From the NCBI GenBank assembly GCA_002778195.1, contig PCDI01000002.1, positions 1,116,001 through 1,180,000 on the forward strand: a DNA stretch of 64,000 nucleotides, in the 5' to 3' direction. Below are positions 24,871-36,300 of this stretch, one piece after another. The DNA comes from Raffaelea ambrosiae. Lineage: Eukaryota > Ascomycota > Sordariomycetes > Ophiostomatales > Ophiostomataceae. A program made the translations under genes and the position numbers. Numbering within the stretch: position 1 is the stretch's first letter; every line of letters starts with the position of its first letter. The notes under the pieces are model-generated. The model saw only the letters and a list, made by a program, of their open reading frames with translations. It was not told the DNA's origin and did no database searches.

Positions 24871-25844
24871 GGTTCGTGTTTCGGTAAGCCGGTGTTAAGC
24901 GTTTTTTAAAATACTTTGTTATATTTTTGGTATTATTTAAAGATTTTTCGCTGTTTTTATTAGCGTTCGTTTTTATTTTAATTTACTTACGAAGTATTAT
25001 ATTTGCGTAGTGGTTGAATCCTTCTTTATTATTAAAGATTTCTCGAAGCTTTTTTACTTTACTTTTTCTTTTAAAGACATAGTAACGTCTGCTTAAGCGT
25101 TTGTTTTTTATAAGCTGTTTTTAAAAGCTAGTTTTTGTCCCTCGCTTTTAATCGTTCCTTTTATTGGTTGAGCATTATTTCAACAGATTTAATTAGTAGT
25201 TTAATCGATTCGAGAATTATTCTTTCGTAACTAAAGTAATCTTAATATGATTTTATACGATGTTAATCTTATAATGTTAAGCGAGAGGTTTTTGAATCGT
25301 CTTTAAACTAGGGTTAAGAGATAATTAGTCTTTTTATTAACCACTCCTTCATCGTAAAATACGGTGTTTCTTTTAAAAATATTAAGTTGGTAGGGTTTTT
25401 TCTTAGTTTTTTATAATATTTAGTATTTATTAATAAATATGAAGAATACGTAATTCCTTTAAACGCTGCAATCTATCATCGCGGTAGTTAACGTTTTATT
25501 ATAAATAATTTATACTTCAATGTGTAGCTTTAAAGTGTTATTTTTCCTATTAACCTTTATTAAAAACCTCCGTTTTTAGATCGTTTATAGTCTCTTTATT
25601 AACGATTCGTACTATTTTTTCGTCGTTAGTCTACTTCATCTTAAAGCTTTTATTATAAACCTTTGTATTAGTTAACGATTTTGACTTATACGTAAACGCA
25701 GCATTCCGAATTTAAGCACTAAATATTATTTAGTACTAATATTATACGTTATTCAACGTAATAAAGCACTCCTTCTTTTTATTTTATAATATAAGCCAGT
25801 TTTTCAGTTTGTTTTATTAAAGAGATGTGTTAAACTATAACGAC

Positions 25845-26400
25845 CGTCCGTCCTTTACATGTTTTACAATAGCGTACAACGTTGTTTTTTCGTCCTCAAT
25901 AACCGCATTTTTCGCACTCGTCTTTTAATATAAGTATATTATTTTCTTTCACTCATTTCGAATAATACACCCAATAATATCGGTGTAAATCTTTATTTTA
26001 TACTACTCCGTAAAAGCCTTCGCAAGCTCCTTCGCTTTAGAGTTCACACTTTAGTAGCTTAAAGTGGTTCCGTTTATACGCGGTTAATAAACATTTTCGC
26101 ACGTATCCTGCTTTACACTCGTCGCAACGGTATATAGTAGTAAGCTTGCTTTTACGCTTAAGCTTCTTTAAGTATTAACCTGCTTCGTCTTTTTCGAATT
26201 TATAAATAAAACAGTCGTTTTCTTAACACGCGGTTTAGCTAAACGATGCGTGTTCGAGGTTTTTTATATTCGACCCGATGTTTTTAACCTTCGTAACGAT
26301 AACTACGTTAATTTGTCGCTTAAGTATTAATTACTACTACTTTTTTAAGTTATTTATAGTTTTAAACGTAATACCCGTATTATTTACAATTAAAGCACTT
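25845..26400 (-). pseudogene. Gag zinc knuckle and downstream Cys-rich region of family 2
   Basis: At about 26,355-26,400 (minus) RKCFNCK.YGYYV is a CCHC knuckle with His and last Cys turned to Tyr. Below it, 26,225-26,100 reads YRCDECKAGYVRKCLLTAY and 25,925-25,845 reads DECEKCGY and RYCKTCKGRTV. So there are at least two more C-x2-C pairs between the knuckle and the RT. The usual content there is an aspartic protease, which I could not recognise. Confidence 0.5.
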
Positions 26401-26861
26401 CCTTTTAAGCTTTTAGTGCTTTATAACGTTTAGTTTTATAAGGTTTTTATACTGTTGATTAAATTACAAGCGTTGGTTTTTTCCTTTTTTTAAGTTAACG
26501 TAAAAAAGAGCGTTAACCCATTCCTTATATCGTTTTTACCCCTTTCGATTCGCACGACTATAATAATGTATTTAAAAATTTCGCTTAGTTAGTTTAGTTT
26601 AATAAGTTCGTCCTTCACGATATCTTTAAGTCTTTAATAGAATTATATTATTAAAGGTTCGTTTTTTTAGTTTAATCGTAAAGCGATTTATTAAAAACGA
26701 GCCATATACTTAAATGCGGATCTTTTTTAATAAAAGCGAAGAAGGGCTTGTTTCGCTACTCTTTCTTCGTTAAAGCTCTCAAAAGCTCCTTTAATTATTA
26801 TTTCAAAGTTGTGATAATTATTAAACAGTTCTTACGTTTCGTTATTTTAATTGTTTAAGTC

Positions 26862-27137
26862 TGTCACGGCCGGCAGGCAGACAGGTAGGCAGGGACGAGA
26901 TGCAGTATATTTAGGATAGCTAGTCTTCTACAGAGGTGCAGGTAGGGGTCAGGTTGTAGACGAAGACGTAGCTCAAGGAGCTACGTTCAGGAGGCAGATG
27001 CGGCTCAAAGAACTATCTACGATAGCGGTGACAAGCGGCAGTAATCTCAGGGGGGATCAGCTAGGTCTGCTAGCTAGCATACGAGCAGACAGACAATAAG
27101 CAAGCAGGGTGGGGCTCCGGCACGGCGGTCCGTNACA
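26862..27137 (-). repeat. Family 3 3' LTR
   Basis: 276 bases, same length as the other LTR. About nine differences, all C versus T on the plus strand, most of them CA/TA; this copy usually keeps the C. Confidence 0.95.
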
Positions 27138-27433
27138 GTACTCCCCTNNTTACGACCGAGCTCCGTCGAGGTCGAAGGTNAGGGACCAGGCTTGTCGGGG
27201 TAACGGCGGTGGTAGTTGTCCAGGAGTTGCTTAGCATTCGTCAGGTACTCAGCGGGTTCGGTGGTCGGGTCTTCGTAACCGACCCAGCGGACCACGTACT
27301 TTAGGCGGGGGGGTCCACGCCCTCGGCGATCGAGCTTGGAGTCGAGGACCTCAGCGACCTCGTACTCAGTCTCGCCAGCGACCTCGACGTGCGGCGGCGG
27401 CGGGCGAGTTTGACTGGGGACTGGGTTAGACAT
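27074..27433 (-). pseudogene. Chromodomain, C-terminus of family 3 polyprotein
   Basis: An open minus-strand stretch with a clear chromodomain: EYEVAEVLDSKLDRRGRG, then RLKYVVRWVGYEDPTTEPA and YLTNAKQLLDNYHRRYP. It is preceded by a Pro-rich linker (SQTRPPPPHVEVAGE). The reading frame runs through the N bases at 27,134-27,149 into the LTR; the true stop is probably hidden in an N-containing codon near 27,148. The aromatic cage residue normally in WEP is changed (TEPA). Confidence 0.85.
27138..27152 (-). other. Polypurine tract of the family 3 element
   Basis: On the minus strand AANNAGGGGAGTAC immediately precedes the 3' LTR start TGT. Two bases are N. Confidence 0.55.
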
Positions 27434-27899
27434 GTCGGCTATGCGGAGGTGGGAGACGTGGAAGACGGGGTGGACTCGGATAGAGGCGGGCAGGTTTAAC
27501 TTGTAGGCATACGGGTTAACAACCTTAGAAATACGGTACGGGCCGAGGTTCTTTCAGTTTAACTTCTTCGTCGGGCGGGCGGTAGTTAGGGTGCGGGCGT
27601 TTAACTAAACGTACTCGCCTTCCTTAAATAAGCGAAGGGGCTGTCGGTGCTGATTAGCTTGCTCTTCGTAGCGGTTTTACGCGACGGCTATTTCGTTTCG
27701 GGTTAACTCGGTGATCTTCTTTATGCGGGTAGCGAAGCGGGCAGCATCTCGGGATTACGGTGTATTGAGTAGGTCTTCGATGAGCTCGAAACCCAACCGG
27801 GGCTTGAAGTCGTAGTTAGCGTAAAACGAGGACAAGCTGGTAGTTTCGGAGTGGTGAGCGTTACTAGCGAACTCGGCTAACGGCAACCATACGTCTTAA

Positions 27900-28440
27900 T
27901 CATCTTACAAGTAAGCTACGTAAACGCGGAGGTATTGTTTTAAAACGGAGTTGATTCTTTCCGTTTAGCCGTCGGTCTCGGAATGGTGTATTGTAAACAG
28001 GGCGAGCGTAATCTTTAGTAAACGAGTAAAGCTGCGCCAAAATTCTATAACGAATTGTTTTCCTCGATTCGACACGATCGTCGTAAGCAAGCCGTGAAGC
28101 TTCCAAACGTGGTTTAGGTATAGGTAAACAACGTCCTTTGCGCTACAAGTTTCGTGACAAGGGATTAGGTGGCGCATCTTAGTTAACCGATCGACTACAA
28201 CTATAATAGCGTCGTAGCCGTGGCTCTTGGGTAGGTGCGTAATAAAGTCTACAAAAATATCACGCTAAGCTCGATTAAAAACGGGTAGGGGGTGTAGAAG
28301 TCCTTTTTAACCGTCTCGAAACGGAGCGGCCTTGCGATAAGTATAACACTTCCTCACTCAACGAGCAACGTAGCGAGCCATGCCGAGCTAGTAGTACTCG
28401 CGAGATAATAATTCATATGTTTTAGAGCGGCTAAGGTGGC
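27900..28440 (-). pseudogene. Integrase remnant of family 3
   Basis: The minus strand reads a zinc-binding end (VRKCYTYRKAAPFRDG; second Cys now Tyr), then LPVFNRA, a stop for the conserved Trp, RDIFVDFITHLPKSHGYDAI and VVDRLTKMRHLIP. Further on, HGLLTTIVSNRGKQF has the family's SDRG changed to SNRG, and SEFWRSF-type sequence follows. This is the rve core of gypsy integrases. The second catalytic Asp is lost and several stops are present. Confidence 0.8.
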
Positions 28441-28870
28441 CCGAAGCCGGGTGGTCGTAATAGCGGCGAAGCAGGTTAGCTTTTAAGTCGTCGTAGTTAG
28501 GAACGTATATCCGGTCTCGTACGTATAAGTATTCGTAACGGTTAGTACACTTCGCGAGGGTTAGGGTGGGCAGGCGGTGCGTCTCTAAGTCGGCTAGGGC
28601 TTTTAAAGCTTGACGAGGGATCGGGTCGGCTTCGTACGCTTGTCGAAACAGGTTGTATAGGTTAGGGAGTAGAAGCAGTGCGTGAAATCGGAGGTTTGGA
28701 GCGAGGTTTTGCCGTTTTAAAACCGTTTAACTCTGATGTAGGAAGCGTGTATTCCCCTCCTTAAGGAGATCTCCTAATCTTCGTGTTAGGGAGTCAGGCT
28801 TAACACCTTGCTTTCCGAAGCGGTAGTGGATTTGGAAGTTGAAGCGGGATAAGAACTCGGACCAGCGGGC

Positions 28871-29206
28871 TTAACGGCGGTTAAGCAGCTTCGTAAAGAT
28901 AAAGTATTCTAAGTTTCGGTGATTGGTTAAGACTTTGACAAGTGAGGGAGCCCCCTTTAGCTCAAAGCGCCACTCTTTAAAACAGCGAATAATAGCGAGC
29001 AACTCTTTGTCGTAGATCTCGTAGTTGCATTTCGTAGCGGTGAGCTTTTTCGAGTAAAAAGCGACAGGGTGTAGGACGCCGTCGTTACCGTATTGGGACA
29101 TGACGCTAACGGAGACGTAGTTGAAGGAGTTAGTTTTTAAGATTACGTCTTTTTCCCATTTGAAATGGGCTAAAACAGGGGCGGTTGTAAAGCGGGATTT
29201 TAACAA
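28871..29206 (-). pseudogene. RNase H-like domain remnant of family 3 (RT_RNaseH)
   Basis: An open 111-codon stretch. Recognisable parts are LKSRFTTAPVLAHFKWEKD, VSVMSQYGNDGVLHPVAFYSKKLTATKCNY (written here only as landmarks VSVMSQYG and HPVAFYSKKL), YEIYDKELLAII and FKEWRFELKG. It ends in the VLTNHRNLEYF motif (normally TDHKNLEYF), with Asp changed to Asn by RIP. Confidence 0.85.
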
Positions 29207-29629
29207 TTCGAATGCGTTGAAGCAAGCGGTATCTCACGCGAAGGGAGTATCTTTTTTAGTTAAGCGGGTTAGCGGTGTAATAATCTTAAAAAAGTCGGCG
29301 ATGAAGCGGCGGTAAAAGTTAGCAAAGCTTAAGAAGGCTTAAACGTCGGTTAAGCAGGTTGGGGCGGGCTAGTCTCGAATCGTTTGTGTTTTAGCTGGGT
29401 TCATACGAATGCCGTCGCGGCCGATGATCAAGCCTAAGAATTTAGTCTCGGTATAGTAAAATTCGCATTTAGAGGCCTTAGCGTACAAGCTAGCCTCGCG
29501 TAAGCGTGTTAAAACGGCGCGAACATATTCCGTGTGTTTTTTACGGGTTTAACTATAAATCAAAATATCATTTAAGTATATAATATAAATCAAGTTTAAG
29601 AGTTTTCGTAAGGAAGCGTTAATATAACG

Positions 29630-30082
29630 CTAAAAGGTTAACGAAGCGCCGGTAAGCCCGAATAGCATAACTAAGCTCTCAAACAAGCCAAATCGAGTGC
29701 GAAATGCGTTTAAGTACTCTTCTCCTTCTTTAACGCGAAGCTCGTTAAAGGCGAAAACGATATCTATTTTATTATAATATCTCATCTCAAATAGGTTATT
29801 TAGGGTCTTCTTAATCAAAAGCAGCGGGTATCGGTCTTTAATAGTAACGGCGTTTAAAGCGCGGTAGTCGACGTAAAAGCGTAAGCTACCGTCGCTCTTC
29901 TTNACAAANANGATANGAGAGGNNANAAGNGACGAACTCGGCCGAATGAATCCTTTTCGAAGATTCTCATCCAACCATTCTCGTAGCGCGCGAAGCTCTT
30001 CCCGCGACATGAAGTAAAAAGGGCCGTACGGCAATACAACGCCCTCTTTTAACGTAATATGGTGGTCTATCGAGCGATACAA
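29630..30082 (-). pseudogene. Reverse transcriptase remnant of family 3 (N-terminal two thirds)
   Basis: An open stretch covering the RT fingers and palm. Landmarks are DHHITLKEGVVLPYGPFY, EWLDENLRKGFIRPSS, KSDGSLRFYVDYRALN, VTIKDRYPLLLI and FRTRFGLFESLVMLFGLT. The YxDD box lies past a stop at about 29,560-29,590 (minus: YIILNDILI-like). N bases at 29,903-29,931 hide part of the fingers. Family-typical PFGLTNAPA has become LFGLTGASL. Confidence 0.85.
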
Positions 30083-31044
30083 AGGCAGCTTATTAGCTTT
30101 TTAAAGGGAAAAGACGTCGACGAAGTCGGTAATCTTCGGCGGTAAAATAAAGGGTGGCGGCCCGGCTTTCGAAGCGCTCAAAAGTTAGTTTAAAGTGTTT
30201 AGGGTAGTGGTGTAAAACCGGCAGGATTTTCGACGAGCGTAAGCGGTAGCCCCTTCCTTCGAAATCGGAGCGATGTTTATATAACGAAGAGCTAACGAGC
30301 GTTGGTCTTAATGTACCGAGCGGCTCTTCTTTGGAACAGTGTGTAGGGCGCGGACTTTCTTAAAACAAAACGGAACATTGTAGTTGGTGCGGTAGTACTC
30401 GTTATTAAAGGTGATTGAGTGTTTAACGAAGCGAACAGTCGGGTCGTGTTGCTTTAACCAAGGCATTCCTAACACGATAGGATAGTGCGTTAGTTAAGTA
30501 ACGAAAAATAAAACGTTCTTTTAGTAGTGGTCTTTAATTTTCAAACCAACGCGTACGTAATACTCGCACTTGCCGGCTTTAGTAACTCTCCCATCAAACA
30601 CTTCGATATCGAACGAGTTACGTAAACGGTGTAAAAACAAGTGGTAGCGGGAGGCTCAATTAGCGTTAATAAAAGCTTTTCCTTCAACGCCGCAGTCGGT
30701 TAAAGCATACGTTAAGAGAGTAAGCTAATCCTTCGCTATTAACTCGGCGGGTAAGATTATTAGGTTAAAGCGTTGATTATATTCTTCCTTAATAAGAAGT
30801 CTATAAGCAGCGGCTGAGGAGATTCGAACGACGGTATAAGGTGCGTTAAAAAGCGGGCTTAGTACACGACTTAGTCCAAGCGCACCCCTTCCCCCGACAG
30901 TTGTCGAGGGGAACGAGAGTTGGAAGAGCGGCGGGAGCGGCGGCCACGCGAGTGGTAACAGCAGCCGTTAGAGGAGTGTCGAGACGAGGCGGTAGAGCTA
31001 GAGACGCCAGCGTTACGAAGGCTAAGCGCGCGGGGGTCGCGGGT

Positions 31045-31110
31045 ATTAAGGTACGAGTAAGCGGCTACAAAATGATCTTTCGACCCGTAACGATAACACT
31101 CGCCACGGTC
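31045..31110 (-). pseudogene. Nucleocapsid zinc knuckle of family 3
   Basis: Within an open minus-strand stretch of 92 codons, CYRYGSKDHFVAAY is a CCHC knuckle with the second and last Cys turned to Tyr. It is flanked by Arg/Ser-rich sequence, usual for gag C-termini. Confidence 0.75.
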
Positions 31111-31611
31111 TCGGCGGGTGGTGTCGCGGCGTTGGTGAGACAGGTCCATCGGGTTGGGAAGCGGAGCGGCGTTAAGCTTTTTGGCGAACGGGGTAGGGAG
31201 CGAGGGAGTTGGCGTCGTGATAGGCGCTCGGGGAGTACGAGTAGGGGCGGTGTCCGCGGCGAGGGGGCGTTGGAGGGAGCTTTGGGCGTTTAAGCGGAGG
31301 CGGTGGTTGTTTAGAGATTATAGTAACGTTATAAAGCCGTAATAGTCCGGTGTAGGAGCATTAGCATAAATCCAGTGTTAGTACAGCTTACGGGAAATAG
31401 CATTTTTTAAAATGGTTTGAAGCTGTTCGTCGAGTATTTCGGCTTTCATAACAAGCCGTTGAAATTTAGTAAAAAAGGTGTTAAAGTCTTTATTCGTTTA
31501 GCGGTAGCGAAGCAGTTTCTAACGGGAATTTTGAACTAAGTCGGGGTCTTCGAACGCTCGATTAAGGATTTCCAAAATGTTATAATAGTCGCGAAGTACC
31601 TCGTAATCGTT

Positions 31612-32181
31612 CTAACAGTACGAGAGAATTTGCGCGTGAGCCGCGCTTGTTAAGCGGCCCGTTGTATAAACCAAGCGAGAGACGGGAGTAAAGAAGCGAT
31701 TAACGTTAATAGTTAGTTTGTCTCGTACGGCTTGTTTGAAGCGGCGGAGGTCCGAGCGAGTACCGTCGAACTTGTTAAGGTCGGGTAGCTTTTTAAAGCG
31801 GGTAGTCGAGGGAGGTTCGAGAGGAGTCGGAAGATGCGGTGTTAGAGTTCGACCTTCGCCGGCGTCAGTAGACGAGGGCAGGGGGGAAGCAGACGAGGGG
31901 GCAGGTACAGTCGGGGCTTGTAAACGGCGGAGGTNCTCGAGGTTTATACGCGCGTCGAGTAGTTGCTCAGTCAGGCCTTTAACAGAGTAGCGGCTCTCCT
32001 CGAGGCGGCTATTAACGGCGACAAGTTCGGTGCGGGCGGTAGTCAATTCTTCGTCTTGCTGGCGAAGAAGTTCGTAAGTGGCTTGGAAGTAAGCTATCCA
32101 AGCCCTGGGATCGGCGGCTATCGAATTAGCGAAGTCTTCCGGGTCGGAGGGCATGGCAGGGGGTTCCGGGATCGTAGGCAT
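31612..32181 (-). pseudogene. Gag N-terminal part of family 3
   Basis: It starts at ATG 32,181, 33 bases inside the 5' LTR, with MPTIPEPPAMPSDPEDF. Next comes a coiled coil (LLRQQDEELTTARTEL, LEESRYSVKGLTEQLL), a Pro/Ser-rich linker, and the start of the retrotransposon gag fold (KLPDLNKFDGTRSDLRRF). The first stop is at 31,612 and gag continues in frame with further stops towards 31,350. One N occurs at 31,935. Confidence 0.85.
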
Positions 32182-32213
32182 CTCGTCGGCACCTATGGGA
32201 AGGAGCTACGTAA

Positions 32214-32489
32214 TGTNACGGCCGGCAGGCAGACAGGTAGGCAGGGACGAGATGTAGTATATTTAGGATAGCTAGTCTTCTACAGAGGTGTAGGTAGGGG
32301 TTAGGTTGTAGACGAAGACGTAGCTCAAGGAGCTACGTTTAGGAGGCAGATGCGGCTTAAAGAACTATCTACGATAGCGGTGACAAGCGGCAGTAATCTC
32401 AGGGGGGATCAGCTAGGTCTGCCAGCTAGCATACGAGCAGACAGACAATAAGTAAGCAGGGTGGGGCTTCGGCACGGCGGTCTGTGACA
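32214..32489 (-). repeat. Family 3 5' LTR
   Basis: 276 bases, followed directly by the AAGTC target duplication. It carries T at most positions where the other LTR has C. The sequence between LTR and gag ATG (32,182-32,213) does not show a standard TGG primer-binding site. Confidence 0.95.
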
Positions 32490-32923
32490 AAGTCCGGGTT
32501 TTTTAAAAAGTTGCGTAAACGAGGTTTAAACTACTTTAATACGCTTCTTTTTAATCGGCTAACCGTAAATTAAACCTTAACAGAGTTAAGTTTAAACTAG
32601 TCTTCGTAGTAGCGTATATAAGCGTAAAGTTGCGTTAAGAAGTCTTATAGTGTTTCTTTAATACCGTCGAATGCTTTAAGTTTATTTATTTTAAAAGCTT
32701 CTTTTTTAATTCTTATCGTTAACATTTAAGCTTAGAGTTAGTCGATTATATCTTTTAAGGCTAAGATCTCTTACTAGTGAGTTTAAATCATCGTAACGAC
32801 GCTTGTAGCCGTGTTGTTATTTGTTTCGATAGTCGAGGGGGTGGGGGTGTTAAAAGCTATAGTTGCTTTTTATATTATATAAAGAGGTAGCGTTAACCTA
32901 TTTTTAAATAAAAGTAGTTAAAA
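32490..32923 (-). pseudogene. Family 2 gag N-terminal part and 5' leader
   Basis: The continuation of family 2 gag beyond the family 3 insertion. On minus it reads KINKLKAFDGIKETL, then DFLTQLYAYIRYYED, matching the start of the retrotransposon gag domain. It joins in register with 26,861 once one AAGTC is removed. The leader up to the LTR at 32,924 has no recognisable tRNA primer site. Confidence 0.75.
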
Positions 32924-33379
32924 TATAATAAACACCGGATTTTTAAGTAATAAACCTACGTGAGAGTTTATATTAATAAAATAGTTAAAGCTTAAGGTTT
33001 ATAATATTAAAGCAGTTTTATTTCTTCGTGCGTACGAGCGAGTGTTTAAAAGCTATTAAAGCTATTTAAGATTATCTTAAATACTTAGATTAACTACTAA
33101 AAAGTCTAACTCTTCCTATTTATTTACTCGAGGGAGCGAGCTTGCTCTTTTATTTATATCTTAAATTATTAAACCGTAATCCAAATCGTAAATCCGTAGT
33201 GATCCGTCGTGATCCCGATGATCCATCGTCACCGCCTCATGATGATTCATCGTAATCCGTTACGTGATTGTTTATGTTATTCTGTTTTGCCGTGTTTGTC
33301 CGCTTTGGGTTCCTTCTTTTTAGTTTAATCGTCTGTTTTTGTACTTCCAACCGCGGGGGCCGCCGCTTAGGTCGTAATA
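32924..33379 (-). repeat. Family 2 5' LTR
   Basis: 456 bases against 430 in the other LTR. The extra length includes a duplicated GATGATCCATCGTC/GATGATTCATCGT segment near 33,216-33,252. It ends GTCGTAATA, directly against family 1 copy D at 33,380. Confidence 0.8.
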
Positions 33380-36300
33380 AAACTAAAGCTTAATTAAATT
33401 TCTTTTTTACTTTTAATCTTTTAAGTTGAAAATAAAAGCTCTTTTTAAACACTATTAAAAAAAACCTTTTATTTTAAATTATAAGAAAACCTATAATAAT
33501 CGTTAATAATCGGCTTTAACTATTAATTTACCGATTTTAATACTTTTATTACTCGTATAAAGAACTATTAAAAGTAGTATATAAAAAAAAGAAGTTAAAA
33601 AACGAAAAGCCGCGAAATAACTTAAAAAAGAAATAATGAAACACTTTTAAAAGCGCGAATAACCCGCGCTTTAAAAGCGGGTTAAAAGAGAGAAAAAGGA
33701 AGAAGTTTAAAAAAAAACGAATAAAAGGTCGGGTATTACGTATTATAACTACGAAAAGAAAAAGTATATTATATTAAAATATACGAAGTTAAAGCTAACT
33801 TTATAAAGGTTTAAAGAATTAAAAATATATTAAAACTTAACGTTAAATCGAAGAAAAAAAAACGCGTAAACGCTTTTATTTAATCGAAGAAAAAAGCGTT
33901 TATTAAAGTAAAGATCGGCGTACGATTATATAATTTAATTATAATAAAAACTAATTAAAAACATTAAACTATCGTTAACCTTAATATAAAAGCGAAAGTT
34001 AACATCGTTTTATTAACGTTTATTACACGAGTTAAGCTTAAAAAAAGAAAAAAGCGTTTAAAAATAACGAACGACTTAATTATTACGTTAACAACGTTAT
34101 AAAAGGTATTATTAAGGTTTATTAATTATTAAAGCCGAATTAAAGAGTTTATACAACTTTATATAAGTATTTCGCGAATAAAAGCGATGAGTAAAAGCTT
34201 TATTCTTTTAAAAGTTATAATTTTAAAAGATTTAACTATTAATACGATTAAAAGTAGTTAATAATGTTTTAATCACCGTTTAAATAAACTTATAATTAAT
34301 ATATTTTATAAATTCGTTAAAAAGATTAAAAACGTTATAATTATATATATAATTTTTATACTTTTTAATCGTTTTAAATAAATTAAACTCGAGTAATACC
34401 CTTTTAAAAATAAAGTAACTTTAAAGCGCCGGCTTTACGATAGCTTATTAACGAAGTTTATTAATTTCACTTTCGTATTTAACGAAACGAGCGCGGTTAT
34501 ATTATCGCTCGTTTAAAAAACTAATTATATAATTAACTTAGTTAATAAAGCGTAACTTTTTTATAAAACGATTTATTTTTTATTTAAACGAGAGTTAAAA
34601 GAGTTATAAAAATATTTAAAAAAAAAACTTATAAAACGAGCGAATTTAATTAAATAAAAGCTTAATTAAAGCACTTATCTTTTTTATATTTAAAAAAAAC
34701 GGTTTTTTATAACTTTACGTTAATTATTAAAGCTTTAATAAAGTTACGATTAAAAACCGTTACGCTTTTTCGTTAATTTTAAAAATCTTAAATTGGATTT
34801 TAAACGTTAAGTATTTTATTAAGCTCGATATTAAAAATACTTATTATTAAATTCGAATTAAAAAAAGAAACGAGTAAAAAACAACGTTTTATACGCGATA
34901 CGAATACTATGAGTATATAGCTTTATCGTTTAGCTTTATAAATACGTTAATTATATTTTAATACTACGTTTATATAACTTTTTATAAGTTAGTTAATATA
35001 ACGTATATTATATATATAAATAACGTATTAATGTTTTTTAAAAGTTAAAATAAATATATTAAATACGTATAAAATGTATTTAAAAGGTTATAAAAAATAT
35101 AATTATTTATAAACTTAGTTAAATACGAATTTTACTAAGATTAAATCGAGTTTTTAAGGTTTATTCTCTTTAACACCGAAATATAAATAAACTCGGTTTA
35201 AATAAAAGTTATTATTATTTAAAAGTTATTTAAAACGTATTAAAAGATTTAAATGTTTTTAAAGTTTTATAACTTTTATTAACGTTTTATTTAAAAGTAC
35301 TTTAAAATTATAACCTCGTTAAATAAACTCTTAAAAAGGATAAAAAACGAAAAAAGCTTAAACGAGTACGCTTTAATAAAAAAGCGATATAAACATTTTA
35401 TTAATTATAAAAAGAATTTACTCACGCTTTTTTATTAAAACACTTTAATTTAACGCGCTATTTACGATTTAAAACTAATACGTTAAAATTCGTAAAAGCG
35501 GGGATTTTATTTTAATTAAACGACGAGGGTTATTAACACTTTATTATATTTTAGTTTTAAAAATAAAACGAGTTAAAGTTACGATATGATACTTTTAATT
35601 AAAAAATAATAACGATTATAAATTCTTTTAAACACTAACGTATGTATTTAAAAGGTAGTTAATATAAAATCGAGGTTTTATTAAATTATATTAACTTACG
35701 TGTATTTATATAATAAAAAAGGTTAAATAAAAAGTAGGTTAAATAATATATATATTTCACTTTTTTTAATTTTAAAATTAAATATTAAGTTAAAAACCCC
35801 GATTTCGTTAATAGCCCTTTTTAAAGACCGAACTATTAAAAAAACCGAATAAAGAAAAAAAGTTAAAACTACTTTTCAACCTCGAATTACGGTTAGTGTT
35901 TATAAAATAAATATTACTTTTATATGTTTATTTTAATTACGTTAAGATTAAAGCGATTATAATTTAAAAAAAGTTATTATTTAAAGCGGCTTATATTAAT
36001 TACGTAAAAATAACACTTTAAACGAGTAAAAAATATAAAAACCCTTTTATTTAAATTTAATAGATTCGAGCTCGTTATTTAAATGCTTTTTAATAATAAC
36101 TTTAAAACGAGCTATCGTTAAAGTTATAACGGCGGTTTTATTCTTACTTTAAATAGTTAGTCTTTTATATTAAACCGTGTTGAAAAAAGAGAATTCGTTA
36201 ATATTAAATGTAAATACGTTATTAGTAGAATTGTTTTAAATTTTATAAGTAAATAATGAAAAGATTTAATAATTAAAAGCTTAAATTAAAACGATTATAA

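Larger units (their letters stand above)
26862..32489 (-). mobile_element. Family 3 chromodomain gypsy retrotransposon, full length, 5,628 bp
   Basis: Two 276-base LTRs (26,862-27,137 and 32,214-32,489) begin TGT(C/N)ACGGCC and end in ACA. A perfect five-base target duplication AAGTC sits at 26,857-26,861 and 32,490-32,494. Coding order on the minus strand is gag, knuckle, RT, RNase H, integrase, chromodomain. It is inserted in gag of family 2, so it is younger. GC content is higher and longer open stretches survive, but each domain still carries stops, so it is not autonomous. About 15 ambiguous N bases occur inside it. Confidence 0.95.
20904..33379 (-). mobile_element. Family 2 chromodomain gypsy retrotransposon with nested family 3 element
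   Basis: LTRs lie at 20,904-21,333 and 32,924-33,379. The internal order on the minus strand is gag (32,790-32,490, broken, then 26,861-26,410), CCHC knuckle (about 26,400-26,355), a Cys-rich stretch (26,225-25,845), RT (24,870-24,260), RNase H and integrase (about 24,100-22,650) and chromodomain (22,235-22,093). An antisense ORF lies next to the 3' LTR. Family 3 is inserted in gag at 26,862-32,489. The flanks do not form a matching target duplication: the left is transposon debris and the right is family 1 copy D, so the locus was rearranged. Stops are of RIP type throughout. Confidence 0.85.

Noticed and set aside
30901..31293. Plus-strand open frame of 130 codons, Arg/Gly/Ala-rich
   Set aside because: Lies exactly opposite the gag C-terminus and knuckle of family 3. 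Its composition is what the antisense of an Arg/Ser-rich sequence gives.
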